The notes below the pieces were generated by a model, which was given only the letters and a program-made list of their open reading frames with translations, had not been told where the DNA came from and ran no database searches. Positions 1-10,588 of a stretch of 64,000 nt of DNA are shown one piece after another. The number at the start of each line of letters is the position of its first letter. Position 1 is the first letter of the stretch. The position numbers were made by a program, and so were the translations under genes. The stretch comes from Paraphysomonas bandaiensis (taxonomy: Eukaryota > Chrysophyceae): the NCBI GenBank assembly GCA_965644295.1, contig CBFFRP010000150.1, positions 372,001-436,000 on the forward strand, written 5' to 3'.

Positions 1-520
1 AAACTATCTATTATATGAGTGGTGCTATCTACTTTAAGTTAGTAGGTATTAATGGCCATTATAATTGCCGGGACATTTTTTATTCATGCCATTATAATTG
101 CGGGAAGTGGGCTACCATTAATGGGCCATTAATGGTTATCAGGCCCCCTGGGTAGATCTTAATCGACAACAGTGTTGTCATTAATAACCTCTTGTACATT
201 ACAATAAGAAACCAGGAGTATTGCTGCGGTCTTAAATGGTTGCAAATATGCACTGTAGTGGTGGGAGTCCGATGTCCAAACGTCCATTACTAGAACTAAT
301 GCTGGTGTGAGAATAACTTTAATCATATCACGTAGCTTCAGCTCCAATTGTTTTTAGTGCTTTCGCAGTTATCTTACCAAAAGTAGTAATCGTAATATAT
401 ATACGCACTCAATGATTTACTTACAAATTGTAATCAATCTAACTAATCATTTATTATCATTCGCCAAATTCAAGTTATCTCAACTTAGTTTTACGTTTGT
501 ACATCGTTTGACGAACTCAT
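1..520. other. AT-rich intergenic start with short repeat
   Basis: I see no gene here. Positions 60-165 carry a short repeat (ATTATAATTGCGGGAA, then CCATTAATGG units) that recurs at about 33690-33750 beside the hAT relic. It is therefore probably a transposon-derived fragment. The open frame on the minus strand at 159-347 has no recognisable protein character. Confidence 0.4.
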
Positions 521-524
521 CGCA

Positions 525-794
525 AGGCGTACAGTAGAAGGATACTGCTAGATCACACTCTGATTTGTGCGCTCACGCGCTTCCATATCTCTCTGCAACA
601 TTCGTTAACTAGGTTGGGGTCTGCAAATATCAAAACCCTTCGACGCGATAATTACTTTACGTGTATGCGTTTCGTAATCATACACTGGTACAGAGGTAGT
701 CCGGTTCTTCTTTAGGTCTATAAGACGTTGCACCAGTATATCCGTATCAAGAGCATCAGGATGGTCAAAATTTGGTTGTCTCGTTCCACCATTA
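525..794 (-). pseudogene. Truncated uridine kinase pseudogene copy
   Basis: This stretch is a diverged copy of the uridine kinase coding sequence at about 1288-1647, in the same orientation. It has point changes and at least two internal deletions: one of about 50 bp where the gene encodes the segment before the GVLIFADP strand, and one near the sequence matching 1490-1530. Neither the P-loop nor the C-terminus is present. It looks like a local tandem duplication that decayed. It cannot encode a working kinase. Confidence 0.8.
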
Positions 795-1095
795 CATTGG
801 TACGCAGCCCAGTTATGTTAAGGTCCCCACCAAGTTGTTAGGGTTAGGAGCATGAGCTGCTGTTGTCATCTAGTACTTGATCACTAAATAATATACTATC
901 TACTATTATCGCTTGTTATAAAAATACGTATTCAGTATCAACATCTATAAAATAGATATTGATAACGGGTTGTAGTAATAAGTAACATATTTCATTTACT
1001 TACAGCACAACAGTGAGAGAAGCAGAATTGATACATCGCACGTGTGAAGCACCCTTGAGAGCCATTCTAGAGCTACTTCGCAAGCTACGCCATAT

Positions 1096-1864
1096 CTAAG
1101 AGATGTGCATACATGATTTAGACTGCCCTTGATTTCTATTTATACACTCAGTACACACTGCATGAACACTATTACCATGCATTAATGCGGTCTTTAATTT
1201 AAGTGCGATGAGGTCCAAAGCAACTGCATTATTCCCAGACGGTATAATTATATCAGCATGTTTCTTGGAGGGCTCAACGTACAGCTCATGCATAGGGCGT
1301 ACAGTAGAAAGATACTGCTCGATAACACTCTGAGTTGTGCGCTCACGCTCTTCAATATCTCTCTGCAACCTTCGGATGAATCGTATGTCAGAGTCTGTAT
1401 CGACGAAAAGTTTAATATCAAATTCGTTAACTAGGTTGGGGTCTGCAAATATCAAAACTCCTTCGACAATAATTACTTTACGCGGATACGCAATGACAGG
1501 ATTCGGTAATCGTGTATGAGTTTTGTAATCATACACGGGTACAGAGGTAGTTTGGTTCTTCTTTAGGTCTATAAGATTTTGCACCAGTATATCCGTATCA
1601 AGAGCATCAGGATGGTCAAAGTTTCGGTTGTCTCGCTCCACCATTGTCAAGTGAGACAAGTCCTTGTAGTAACTGTCATGGCATATGAAAGTAATATCGT
1701 CCGCACCCACAGTCTCAAGAATTGCACGAGTGAGAGTAGTTTTACCACTTCCACCTACACATGTGATTTAAAGCACTTCATTATAGAGATGCTTTCAACT
1801 TACTTCCACCAGCGACACCAACAATTACAGGTCGATGTTCCTCATGAAGGCCTTCCATCTCCAT
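1096..1864 (-). CDS. Uridine/cytidine kinase
   Basis: Predicted to phosphorylate uridine and cytidine to UMP and CMP in the pyrimidine salvage pathway. Exons on the minus strand are 1804-1864 and 1096-1754, joined by a 49-bp GT-AG intron, giving 239 residues. The intron splits the Walker A motif, and splicing restores GGSGSGKT near residues 20-27, which is strong support for the join. Downstream come CHDSYYKDL (substrate site), the DHPDALD segment, IIVEGVLIF, a lid with RRLQRDIEER, and VEPSKKHADIIIP, all in family order. The start chosen is the first of two in-frame ATGs; the second is two codons later. Length fits single-domain uridine kinases. The last about 28 residues are not conserved, so the 3' end is less certain. 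A decayed copy lies about 0.5 kb downstream of the gene's 3' side. Confidence 0.88.
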
Positions 1865-2800
1865 ATAAATAGATGGACACGAACACTTATTAATAGAAAG
1901 TGTTCTGCTTTAAGATAATAGTGTATGACTATGTGAGAAGAACAATATATCAGTGTCTCTTGAGTGTTATACTGATAACTTTGTAATGAAACACCACCTC
2001 ATATGAACTCAATGGATTGAATGCAATCATCTGAGTGTGTTCCTGTAGATGTATGTATATGTGTGGCTTGTTACTGTACATATGATTGGCTGAGAGATCT
2101 CTACCAGATGTTGCTTACAGCCGTTCTTAACAAAAAAAACCTACCAAAAAACCTCGGAAAAATCCTACCTTTTACAAAACCTACCCATAGGAGGTTTTCA
2201 AAACCTACCCAAAAATAGCAGGATTTTAGGAAAAAACAGCCTAATATTAAGGTGAGGGTGGGAAGAAGAGATTTCCCAAAATCCTGAAATCAGATAATAT
2301 TAGACAAAAATATCGTGAGACTCCTCTGTAGAAAACAACCATTGAATAATGGCAGGATTTTAGGAAATATGTGCTGTCTCGTTGGTTATGTATGGTAGTG
2401 GGGTGACTGTATAGTACGTATAGTGGTATGGTATACACTGTCATGGAAGAGTGGAATCATATCATCACACTAACGGCCCAATTGCTACATATCACTGACA
2501 AGAAGACAGAGAACAGCGATCGGAAGCGCTCAGGAGGTAGTCTCAAAGCGTCTATGCACCAAGACAGATAGATATGACGGCGGCATGATGAAACTATTCC
2601 CTGAATGATGGATACGATACATACATGAAGATCCACCAGTATCCCCTTCATTGTACCACTCTCATACTGGAGAGTTTCCGAATGATACTTTGATTGAAGT
2701 TTTTGGTCATATGAATTGGTAACGGAGGTGACTACATTCTGGATGAAGAAATTTTTCTACAACTCAGTAAGCAATATCCGGTAAAATAGAGGCAGTCCAT
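1865..2800. other. Intergenic, repeat fragments, no convincing gene
   Basis: This contains the first copy of an A-rich repeat (2121-2260, described separately) and scattered GCAGGATTTTAGGAAA units. A short coding-like tract lies on the plus strand at about 2480-2570, but it has no start or homology I recognise. I see no intact gene. Confidence 0.35.
2121..2260 (+). repeat. Terminal-repeat-like segment (left copy)
   Basis: It begins GTTCTTAACAAAAAAAACC and continues with AATCCTACC and CAAAACCT blocks. The same order of blocks is found in reverse complement at about 5925-5988. Positions 2176-2199 form a small hairpin, AAAACCTACC with GGAGGTTTT. The two copies could be terminal inverted repeats of one 3.9-kb element or two independent insertions. 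Confidence 0.6.
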
Positions 2801-2814
2801 CGGCAGATCATATG

Positions 2815-3035
2815 ACGGTTTATGCAATAGTTTAGATGGCAGTGCACGCAACAGTTTGTCAGCATTTCGTATGACAGTTCATATGAGAGTGCATGCAGCA
2901 GTTCAGATGACAGTGCACGCTGTTAATCCTTAATCGGCATTTCGTATGACAGTGCATGCAACAATCATTCAGATGACATTTATACCACGGTTCATATGAA
3001 AGTGTATGAAACAGTTTAGATGACAGTGCGTCACG
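2815..3035. repeat. Degenerate tandem repeat, about 20-26 bp unit
   Basis: Units resembling CAGTTCAGATGACAGTGCA recur with many variants (2835, 2855, 2880, 2900, 2945, 2970, 3010). The reverse translation shows repeated CH-NCCMH strings, which reflect the repeat rather than a real protein. Confidence 0.6.
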
Positions 3036-3234
3036 TGTACTACTTTTTAAAAGACAATTAAAAGGTAAAAGTAATGGTATAGTTCGGCAGTTCAAGTAAA
3101 TTATTACTATATGGAGCGTAAGGGCTCAATTGTTACATATCAGACAAAAAACCAAATATATTAACACGTAACTAATAACTATATTACACATGGGGTAATA
3201 GAGATTTCCCACCACAGACAACTAAACACGCGTA

Positions 3235-4144
3235 TTACACTTCTACTCCCAGCATATCCGAAGCTTGTTGCCAAGAAAAAGTCTGGGATGTTTCGTCATC
3301 CTACATCAATTACATATCACCCAGTGTCTTCTTGCTGGCAATATATTATACCATATTTATCACATATAAATGGTATAGTATGTAATACATAGTGTAATAC
3401 ATTACTATATTATAATACATACATCATGCCACAACTAATACGCACCTCTTTTCGTAGTTCATGGAGCGGAAAGTCTGTGAGTACTCCCCAGTTGTGAGTC
3501 GTGATGATATTATCTGTATCACAGCCTATAAGTTAGTGATGCAAAATACTTACATGCATACATACATATATATTATACATACATTATTTAACTGGTGATA
3601 TACATTCTATAAGGCTTAACATATAGGACTAATCACACAAAAGAAGCTATATAAGATCATCATACAATTCAATGATACATACATTGCATGTCTTCTGTGG
3701 ATGACTTCAAGTGGGGTGACTTCTTCGATAATTCCTCTCCACAATATATCCACAGCTGAAATATCATACTTGTAATATCTAAATATGACACCCTCAGTCG
3801 TATTCATCGTCCTGTACATACAGACTGATGTTAATCCTGTGAGATATTTAATGGAACACATACATATATATATACATACATATAGTGCGTACATCCCCTA
3901 CCCCATATATATATTATACATAGCCATACTGGTAGCTGTAGTGGCTTAAGTTCTGTATTCACCTTATTCCGCCATCCTATGTGTCGTACCACACACATAA
4001 AGAGGGCAATGAGGGCGCTTTTAGCCTTTCTGTGTGTACCTCTCTATAGGTCTTGTATTGTTGTCTCTGAGATCATAGGGAGGAACAACTCGCCTTGGAT
4101 ATGATCCATACACACAACGCCGTCGAAACACGTCTACGGAAGAG
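3235..4144 (-). CDS. Unrecognised spliced gene, 5' end not found
   Basis: I do not recognise this protein. Four minus-strand exons join in frame: 4040-4144, 3666-3811, 3446-3525 and 3235-3300 (stop TAA at 3235-3237). Each junction has GT-AG ends and keeps phase. The joined product, at least 132 residues, reads like ordinary globular protein: RRVVPPYDLRDNN, then IFRYYKYDISAVDILWRGII, EEVTPLEVIHRRHAM, NIITTHNWGVLTDF, and an acidic C-terminus ending MLGVEV. The introns (228, 140 and 145 bp) are about three times the local norm and are full of TATG/TATA simple sequence, so they look expanded. No start codon could be tied to exon 1, so the gene may be partial or decaying. It lies inside the span bounded by the 2121 and 5988 inverted repeats. 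Confidence 0.45.
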
Positions 4145-5640
4145 CTGAGATCATTGTTTTACTGATGCTATAGACCTCCTATTCATGCGTGTAATCTCAT
4201 AGTAATGTCATGTATGTATCAAACCATATCAACAGCTAGAATACATACCGCTGTATTATGTAATACATACCATTATACATGTATAACCTCATTCACTGTA
4301 TTATGTAATACATGTATTGACTATACATTTCCCAAAATCCTGCCTTTCTAAAATGGGGGGGTGAGGTTTTGAACGACCATCCGGGTGGTCCTTCAAAACC
4401 TCGGGTCCAAAACCTATGGTCTGGTCGATGTACCATATGAATCGATATTATATAACAAATAGAGCACACTAAACACATATTATAACTGGTTTAGCCCTTG
4501 ACCATGGATGTGCTAATGAAGGACGTTGACAGTGATTGTGGTGAAGAAGTGTCTGGTATGGAAGATCCATATTATGGGCTGGACACTGACGAAGGAGTGC
4601 GTTAAATTTGAGCAAACCTTTTCTATTACTATATGCCACCTGTACTATGGGGAATAGTATATACTGAATCGCAATGAACTCAGGATCGCTCTGTTGGCGA
4701 TCCTCTGTCGACGATACAAACTGATCTTTAACAACTTATCCCAGATTATACCGAAGATTCATCATGAGTTAACTATGATGAAAGAGGAAATCTACTCCCA
4801 GCAGCATGATATATATATATGGCACATTATCTTCTGAGATTTGTTGGAGAGGACCGAAAAAGTAACACTTATAATTTAGTCCTTCTATATCCTTCCTTTG
4901 AAAGAGTAATCAACAGTGTAGAACACTGAAAATGATGATAATAACAATTATTATTGACTTCCAAAATATTAGACACCAGTCAAGAGTTCTTTGGCTGCCT
5001 TATGTTGAATGTTGACCAACACAGATATGTCCCCTGGGGCACGTTGCAATAGGTGTGACTGTATACATATCCCTCGTCACTTATTGCATTTGTTTATCAA
5101 AAGTGTCACTTTCATTACCATGTATTCGCCACGCTATCAACAATTGAATTCACTACCGTTATATATCGTTAAGTATTTTAATAATGGCAAAGTCTATATC
5201 AAAGTCATCACATCAGTCGTTAACATTTCCAACTGTGAGTGTTCGCAACATCCTAGCTATCATATTTTACACTACTGTCATTAAAATTTACTGATGGGGG
5301 TGGAGCTGAAGGTAGTGAATACTATATACTACGAACTACGAATAGTTTTCATGGCTAACAGTTTATCTCATGGCTATACTTTGATGCTCTCATTGACGCA
5401 GCTAGATGGAACTGCTTTCCGAACTCCCACTCCGCAAGATCTATCTCGTATTCCGTAATTCCTTGCTCGTTTTCTCGCGCAGAAATTGTTGCCTGTATTC
5501 CTTCAACGCTCGTCTACGTTTCTATGTAGATATTCACTCCTGAGATTCATCTCACCATGGAAAACTGAGCCGAATTACCAACAGCAATGAACAGTCTCTC
5601 TTCGAAACGCTTCTTAGGTCACAACTTCACTCAAGTCTGA
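4145..5640. other. Repeat-rich intergenic with short coding-like tracts
   Basis: A hairpin sits at 4362-4403. A plus-strand ORF begins at 4504 with a good context (ccATGG) and encodes about 33 acidic residues including EDPYYGLDTDEG. It can be extended in frame through a GTGCGT donor near 4597 to a second short exon at about 4683 ending in a stop. Homology is unknown and it may be a relic. A minus-strand tract at about 5400-5540 also reads as coding-like (EYEIDLAEWEFGKQFHLAAS), but no intact frame connects it. Confidence 0.3.
4362..4403. repeat. Short hairpin of the AAAACCTC family
   Basis: GAGGTTTTGAA is followed by an 18-20 nt centre and then TTCAAAACCTC, a perfect 11-bp inverted repeat. 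The centre adds a further GACCA/TGGTC pairing. Related hairpins occur at 2176-2199 and 5930-5956, so this is one dispersed family. Confidence 0.65.
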
Positions 5641-5775
5641 TATGTCAATGATGAAGCCTCGACCTTCAATTGTTCCAAGAGTTGGTGACTCGATATCATC
5701 AATATCTGCTTCCTATTGAGGGTCAACAAACCCGCCCATGTCATTGGAAACTGAAGAAGTGTCCATTGTTAACCT
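5640..5775 (-). pseudogene. Coding-like relic with in-frame stop
   Basis: Read on the minus strand, an ATG near 5765 opens a frame encoding about 17 residues (MDTSSVSNDMGG and on). It meets one TAG and then continues for about 32 residues (DIDDIESPTLGTIEGRGF and on) to a second stop. The composition looks like real acidic protein sequence, not random translation. I do not recognise the family. It is probably a decayed gene fragment. Confidence 0.3.
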
Positions 5776-5924
5776 TATATTATCGAATAATAATGATTTA
5801 TCGAGTAATTCTATAGTACACTGTTTAAATATTCAAACCTGGTGGACGAATGCAGAGGTTTTCGAAATCCTCTGGTTTATGGGGAGGATTTTTTTGTTAG
5901 TACGGCGCAAAACGAAAACCCAAA

Positions 5925-5988
5925 ACCTCACCACCGAGGTTTTGAAAAAGGTAGGATTTGTGGGTAGGTTTTTTTTTGTTAAGAACGC
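5925..5988 (-). repeat. Terminal-repeat-like segment (right copy)
   Basis: This is the reverse complement of the repeat at 2121-2210 and ends in TTTGTTAAGAAC. It includes a CAAAACCTC/GAGGTTTTG hairpin with a 6-nt loop. Together with the left copy it could bound a non-autonomous element of about 3.87 kb. Confidence 0.6.
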
Positions 5989-6029
5989 GTGTTATGTATA
6001 TACTCGTATCTCGTACTATACCATACAGT

Positions 6030-6181
6030 GGGGGTGGTTGTGCATATCGATTTCATCGATTTGTTCATCGTTTATTTCATCGAAAAATCATCGTTTTTTC
6101 ATTAAAAAGTCACTTTTTTTCACTTTTCACTGAAAATAAACGATGAACAAATCGATGAAATCGATATGCACAACCACCCCC
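6030..6181. mobile_element. Fold-back MITE-like element, 48-bp perfect arms
   Basis: Left arm 6030-6077 begins GGGGGTGGTTGTGCATATCG. The right arm at 6134-6181 is its exact reverse complement over all 48 bases. The arms flank a 56-bp A/T-rich centre. AGT lies immediately outside both ends and is a candidate 3-bp target duplication, although the flanks are too short to be sure. No coding sequence is present. The perfection of the arms suggests recent insertion or gene conversion. Confidence 0.75.
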
Positions 6182-7377
6182 AGTATGCATAGTATGCATG
6201 CATCTACTCTGTATGCTGCTGGTATACCAACCTCACAGCAAAAATATATATCAGGACAAAAAAATACCCGGACAAAATGGTAAAGTAGAGGTTTATAGTA
6301 TAGTAAAAGTATGAAAATTGTTGTTTCTAAGTACAAAATTGTCACAGTTTGTCCTCTTTACTAGATAGCTGCTCCCGCTTCTTGTAACTGGAAAGAGAAC
6401 TCTGTTACCTTCATGCAATGAATATATTGGGTACGAATGAATGAAGGTGATGTCACGTGCCATGAGGGAGTATCATTACCCTTCTCATCGACCACACAAG
6501 TCACTCGTGCTGATTGCAGATACATCTGATCGTTAACAGCAGAGTAGGTGCAGGAAGGGGCGATTATCGCCCTGTGCTCCCGTTAAAGACACCAACGTAT
6601 TATATATCTATATGTGTACCACATATTTGTATATGAGTTCGTCATACAATATTCGTTCTCACACTGATAAGTTCAAGTAAGTTCAAGCGACGAGCCAACT
6701 CGCAATCCTGTTTCGTCACTCTACATTCTACTATATTAAGTTTCTAGAGAACAGAACAAGGCAGAGAATATGGGTCAGCAGTCGATATCTTGGACGCTCT
6801 ACGTGCAGAGTCATGAGCACTTACTGAGATCCTGTAATAATAGTCTTTTTTACTTAGAGGCGAGGAGTTAGTATTTTCATGATTTCAACTAAAATATGCT
6901 CACGTAGTCAATTGCACGCTCTACTTAAGCAAATGTGATGACAATGAAACGCAAAAATAAATGTTCTACTTTATTGATACTAAATTGATGTCAGCAGAAT
7001 AAGTAGTGTCTCATTTGAAAAGAAAAGAATTCTGTAATCATAAGTTCGCAACGTAATAATGAAGGAATATGCTATATTTGTGGACATTAGCTTCTCGAAG
7101 TACGAAATTGTATAATTGAAAGAAGAATATTGCTTATTCCGTTTTCAGGAAATGCTATCTCTACCTCACCACAGGTGAATAACCCTGAATGTGATACCTT
7201 GCGTACATTTACACATGTACGAATAAGGACATAGTGATAGCTGTTATCGTATTTACACTATATAGATATGCATAGCTATACTATACGGGGTAGAATATGT
7301 ATATTCTAGAAACACAAACCAACACATAAACACAAATTAGTGTACTTTGACTGCACAGCAAGTAGTAAGTACAAGTA
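6182..7377. other. Intergenic, no feature seen
   Basis: The sequence is A/T-rich, with no long ORF, no clear repeat and no RNA gene that I can recognise. It is the 3' flank of the Mpv17-EF-hand gene. Confidence 0.4.
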
Positions 7378-8535
7378 CTATACTCTAAATACTGCGACAC
7401 GTATAATTGCCACCACCCCAAGCGCAATCATTCCCAATTTGGCGTTCCTAATTGCCAAGTTACGATTCTCATCTAAACTTGAAACAGATGGATGTGGGGT
7501 AGTTGATATCAGTATGTTACCATTAACACTATCTGCTGATAGTGTTGTACTGTCTTCGTCGGAGGTTTTGCTCAGCCAATCCTGCAGTCGCTTCATGGCA
7601 CTCTTGGCACCCTTTGTCAGTGGAACTTGATCACGTATAGATCCCCACAACTGGGAACTCTGCGTCGCATTGCTGCTAGAGAGCATATTCTTGAATTCTT
7701 CAAAAGAAACTTTACCATCAGTGATAGAGGTGCTGGCATCTGCATCAGATATCATCTGATCAATATCTTCAAGTGATATGGCAATGCCTCGCGAGGCAAA
7801 TGCGTGTTGCAATTCCTTTGCGTCCAGATATTGATTCTGCACATATACGTCATCGATTATAATCTGTAGTTACACATCACTAACATTGTCTAGGTCAATT
7901 TCTCGAAATAAGGACATCAGTCTGGAATCTTCACCACTTCTCTCTTTGGATGCCACGCCAGATATATAGAGTTGCCAGAAGTATGACATGCATGCCATAT
8001 ACGTCGGTTGTAATGTGTAGGGTAAAAAAGCAAACCCAAAAAAATTAATAAAAGGCCACAAAGAGCAATCCATTATCCATGTCGTCAAAAATGTGTCCTT
8101 TATTTCTGTCAGTGCTTGTGATAAGCTTCCAACCTCATTATATGCACATAACGCAAGAAACAAGAAGTCTTGCTGGGTTGCGAAGAATATCTGATCCAAA
8201 AGACATTTGGAAAGTACAACTGCAGTATTGCCACTACTTCCTATATAATTATTAAGCACTTTGTACCTACAGGTTGTATGTTACGTAACAGCTCCTACAT
8301 ATATCCATACCCACCATGTCAACATTACAGCTCCATTTTCAACAGATCCCAACACTCCAATCTTAGAGATTTGCATCCAGTCATCTCTATCAAGTGCCCT
8401 CCATCCCTTATCTTGTATCTTGGTGGTCACTTCTCCAGCAACATAGACCGTACACCCGGCAATAGTGTTCATTAAGAGCGGACGACTCTCATACAGCGCG
8501 AACAATTGCTGTCGAAATCTACGCAATCTCTCCAT
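7378..8535 (-). CDS. Mpv17/PMP22-family membrane protein with EF-hands
   Basis: Minus-strand exons are 8315-8535, 7885-8266 and 7378-7836, with two 48-bp introns, giving 353 residues. Residues about 1-190 match the Mpv17/PMP22 family: LYESRPLLMNTIAGCT, a G-x-V-TTKIQD segment, ENGAVML followed after splicing by TWYKVLNNYIG, KCLLDQIFFA, WP-INFFGFAFLP and SYFWQLYISG. These proteins are four-helix channels of inner mitochondrial or peroxisomal membranes. The second intron restores a canonical EF-hand loop at about 198-209 (DLDNNQYLDAKE). A second loop follows (DAD, a four-residue insertion, DGKVSFEE). A hydrophobic helix lies near the C-terminus. The unspliced frame reads into a stop, which confirms the intron. 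A calcium-sensing arm on an Mpv17 protein suggests Ca2+-gated membrane function, which is inference. Confidence 0.82.
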
Positions 8536-8967
8536 TTCATATACTGCGGTTTAACGCCACTATGACAGAATACTTCCTATTTAATAAATCAGTATAATGA
8601 AGACGTCTTTGATCTTAATAAACATACACGAACACAAGCATCTGCCTGCCTGTCCTGTGCGTGTATCTATCTGCTCATAGATATATGCTATACGCACTGT
8701 AGCTGTAGTACGTAGCCTATGCTGGTATTCCTGCTACATACAGTAATTCCTACAGCAGACTACAGTGCAGTGGAGGTGTGTGTAGAGTATACTGATATAG
8801 AGGTACGTGTAGTTGTCTACTCGTCTATGTATAGATAGATAAGTATACCGATACACACGACTGTGTATGTATAGATGGATAGTTTCATTACACTTGAATG
8901 TTAATAAGGAATCAGAAAGAACACAATCACCTTAAAGTAGCTGAACAAAATATCAACCAACAATAGA
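8536..8967. promoter_or_regulatory. Divergent promoter region Mpv17-like/DCP2
   Basis: This 432-bp head-to-head spacer carries TACAGCAGAC at 8751-8760, a version of the motif found in many spacers here, and several GTATA/TATAG tracts. No gene lies inside it. The promoter role is inferred from position. Confidence 0.4.
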
Positions 8968-10181
8968 ATGACACAAAAAATTAGTTTACATGAAGCACTT
9001 GATAAAGTAGCAGCTAGATTTATCTATAATCTCCCTGAATCTGAGCTCACTCGTATTGAGCGTCTATTTTTTCATATAGAACAGGCGCATTGGTTCTATG
9101 AGGTATGAATAAGGGGTGTATATGATGTTGTGATGATCGTCTATAGGATTTTATTGCAGATAATTATTCTTATTTGCCGAAATTTCAATTAAAGAATTTT
9201 GCAGAGACGTTATTTAATCATTGTGTTGTTCTTCAACCTCTGAAAGATCAATGTCATGTTCTGTTTGATGACTTTTGTTCTTATCGTTATCAAATACCTG
9301 TTTGTGGCTGTATAATGTTAAATGAAGATATGACCCATATGGTGCTAGTGCGGAACTGGAAGGGGAGCTCTTGGTCTTTCCCTAAAGGCAAAATAAATCA
9401 GGGTGAAAAACCCTTCGAATGTGCTCTTCGTGAGACCTACGAAGAGACAGGGTTCAACCCCGCAGAGTACTGCACAGTTAATGATTTTGTAGATTTGCAC
9501 GAGGAGAAAAGAATGACTCGTCTATTCATAGCGGTGGGAATACCCATGGATACACAGTTTGCTGCTCAGACGCGGAAGGAGATTTCAAAGATCGAGTTCC
9601 AGCCCCTCAAACATCTTCCTAAAGGTGTATGGGGAGTACATCCCTTTATGCCCAAGCTACAGCGGTGGATAAAGGCACGGAAAAGGTCGAAACCGTCGTC
9701 CAATGTCCCGGAGGTAAAAGACAAACGTGATCGCGGGAAGGCTTCCACTCCTGCTCGGTTTGACATGAGGAACGATGATACATTCGGAGGCGGTGTGGAC
9801 ACCGGCTACGCTGACAAAGGCTGGTCTGTAGATGACATGTTTGCGGCCAACTCGATGCTCACGGGGAAGTCCTATACATATGATGGGAACCCCCACAATT
9901 TTGGTTCTACCCACCCACAGTATGTAAACTACGAGGAAAGGGCCCAGCAAAAAGCAAAATCTGCATGTGGGAATTCTGTCCTACATGGAAATGTGGAAGA
10001 TATTTCTCACTTATATGTTCCTGCAAGTACTTCTAGCGTCAAGAAGGAGGAAAGCTCGGGTACAACAACCCTGGAGACGAGAAATAAGGAATATTTTCCG
10101 TGCGAGTTTCGATTTGAGGTGTCTAAGGTTATATCTGTCGTGGATAGTACTATGCATAAATGTTTGAAGGCTGCAAAGTAG
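8968..10181 (+). CDS. DCP2: mRNA-decapping enzyme DCP2 (Nudix)
   Basis: DCP2 removes the 5' m7G cap from mRNA in cytoplasmic decay bodies. Exons 8968-9102 and 9147-10181 flank a 44-bp intron, giving 389 residues. The first exon, too short to stand out as an ORF, encodes the start of the regulatory domain (RFIYNLPESEL, HIEQAHWFYE). Splicing continues it as DFIADNYSYLPKFQLKNF, as in the family. The Nudix box lies at about 126-148: GKINQGEKPFE, then REtYEETGF, with the catalytic glutamates present. WSFPKGK precedes it. The box B helix follows, and the C-terminal about 130 residues are low-complexity, typical of DCP2. The start ATG is preceded by an A/T-rich leader. It is head-to-head with the Mpv17-like gene. 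Confidence 0.93.
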
Positions 10182-10588
10182 AATCTATATTTACTACGCT
10201 TTCTTGTACGTATATAGTTTATTTTTACGCACGCTCACCAGTTTTTGTAATATTTCGATGTGTATTATAAATTAACTGTGAATCCTTGAATTACGAAGTA
10301 GTTCCTATTTCTGAGTAAGTGTGGAGTGTATGTTGTACACTTACAGAGTTACAGAGTATTTATTGCGAGCTTAATCTTATTGTTAGAGACTACAACCGAA
10401 CACAAGAGAAAATATCCCATCAGACTAGTAGCTTGACAGTATATGAAAAGTTAGTGCATGATGTAGAAAAACGTTTTAGCAGCGATTAGCCACAAAAAGT
10501 TCACCTACGCGAAAGCTATATGACAACAGAACATAACAACAGTTTTCAAGCAGCAAGTAATACACCTGCTAAACAGAAATCCCATAAT
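10182..10588. other. Convergent 3' spacer
   Basis: The 407 bp between the DCP2 and EMC2 stop codons hold no gene and no repeat that I can see. Confidence 0.4.

Noticed and set aside
5738-6133. 131-codon plus-strand ORF
   Set aside because: It crosses a repeat end and one arm of the fold-back element, and has no protein-like character.
8267-8284. An 18-bp intron in the Mpv17-like gene
   Set aside because: An 18-bp GT-AG removal keeps the frame, but a 48-bp intron (8267-8314) matches the local length norm and restores the family's WY segment better.
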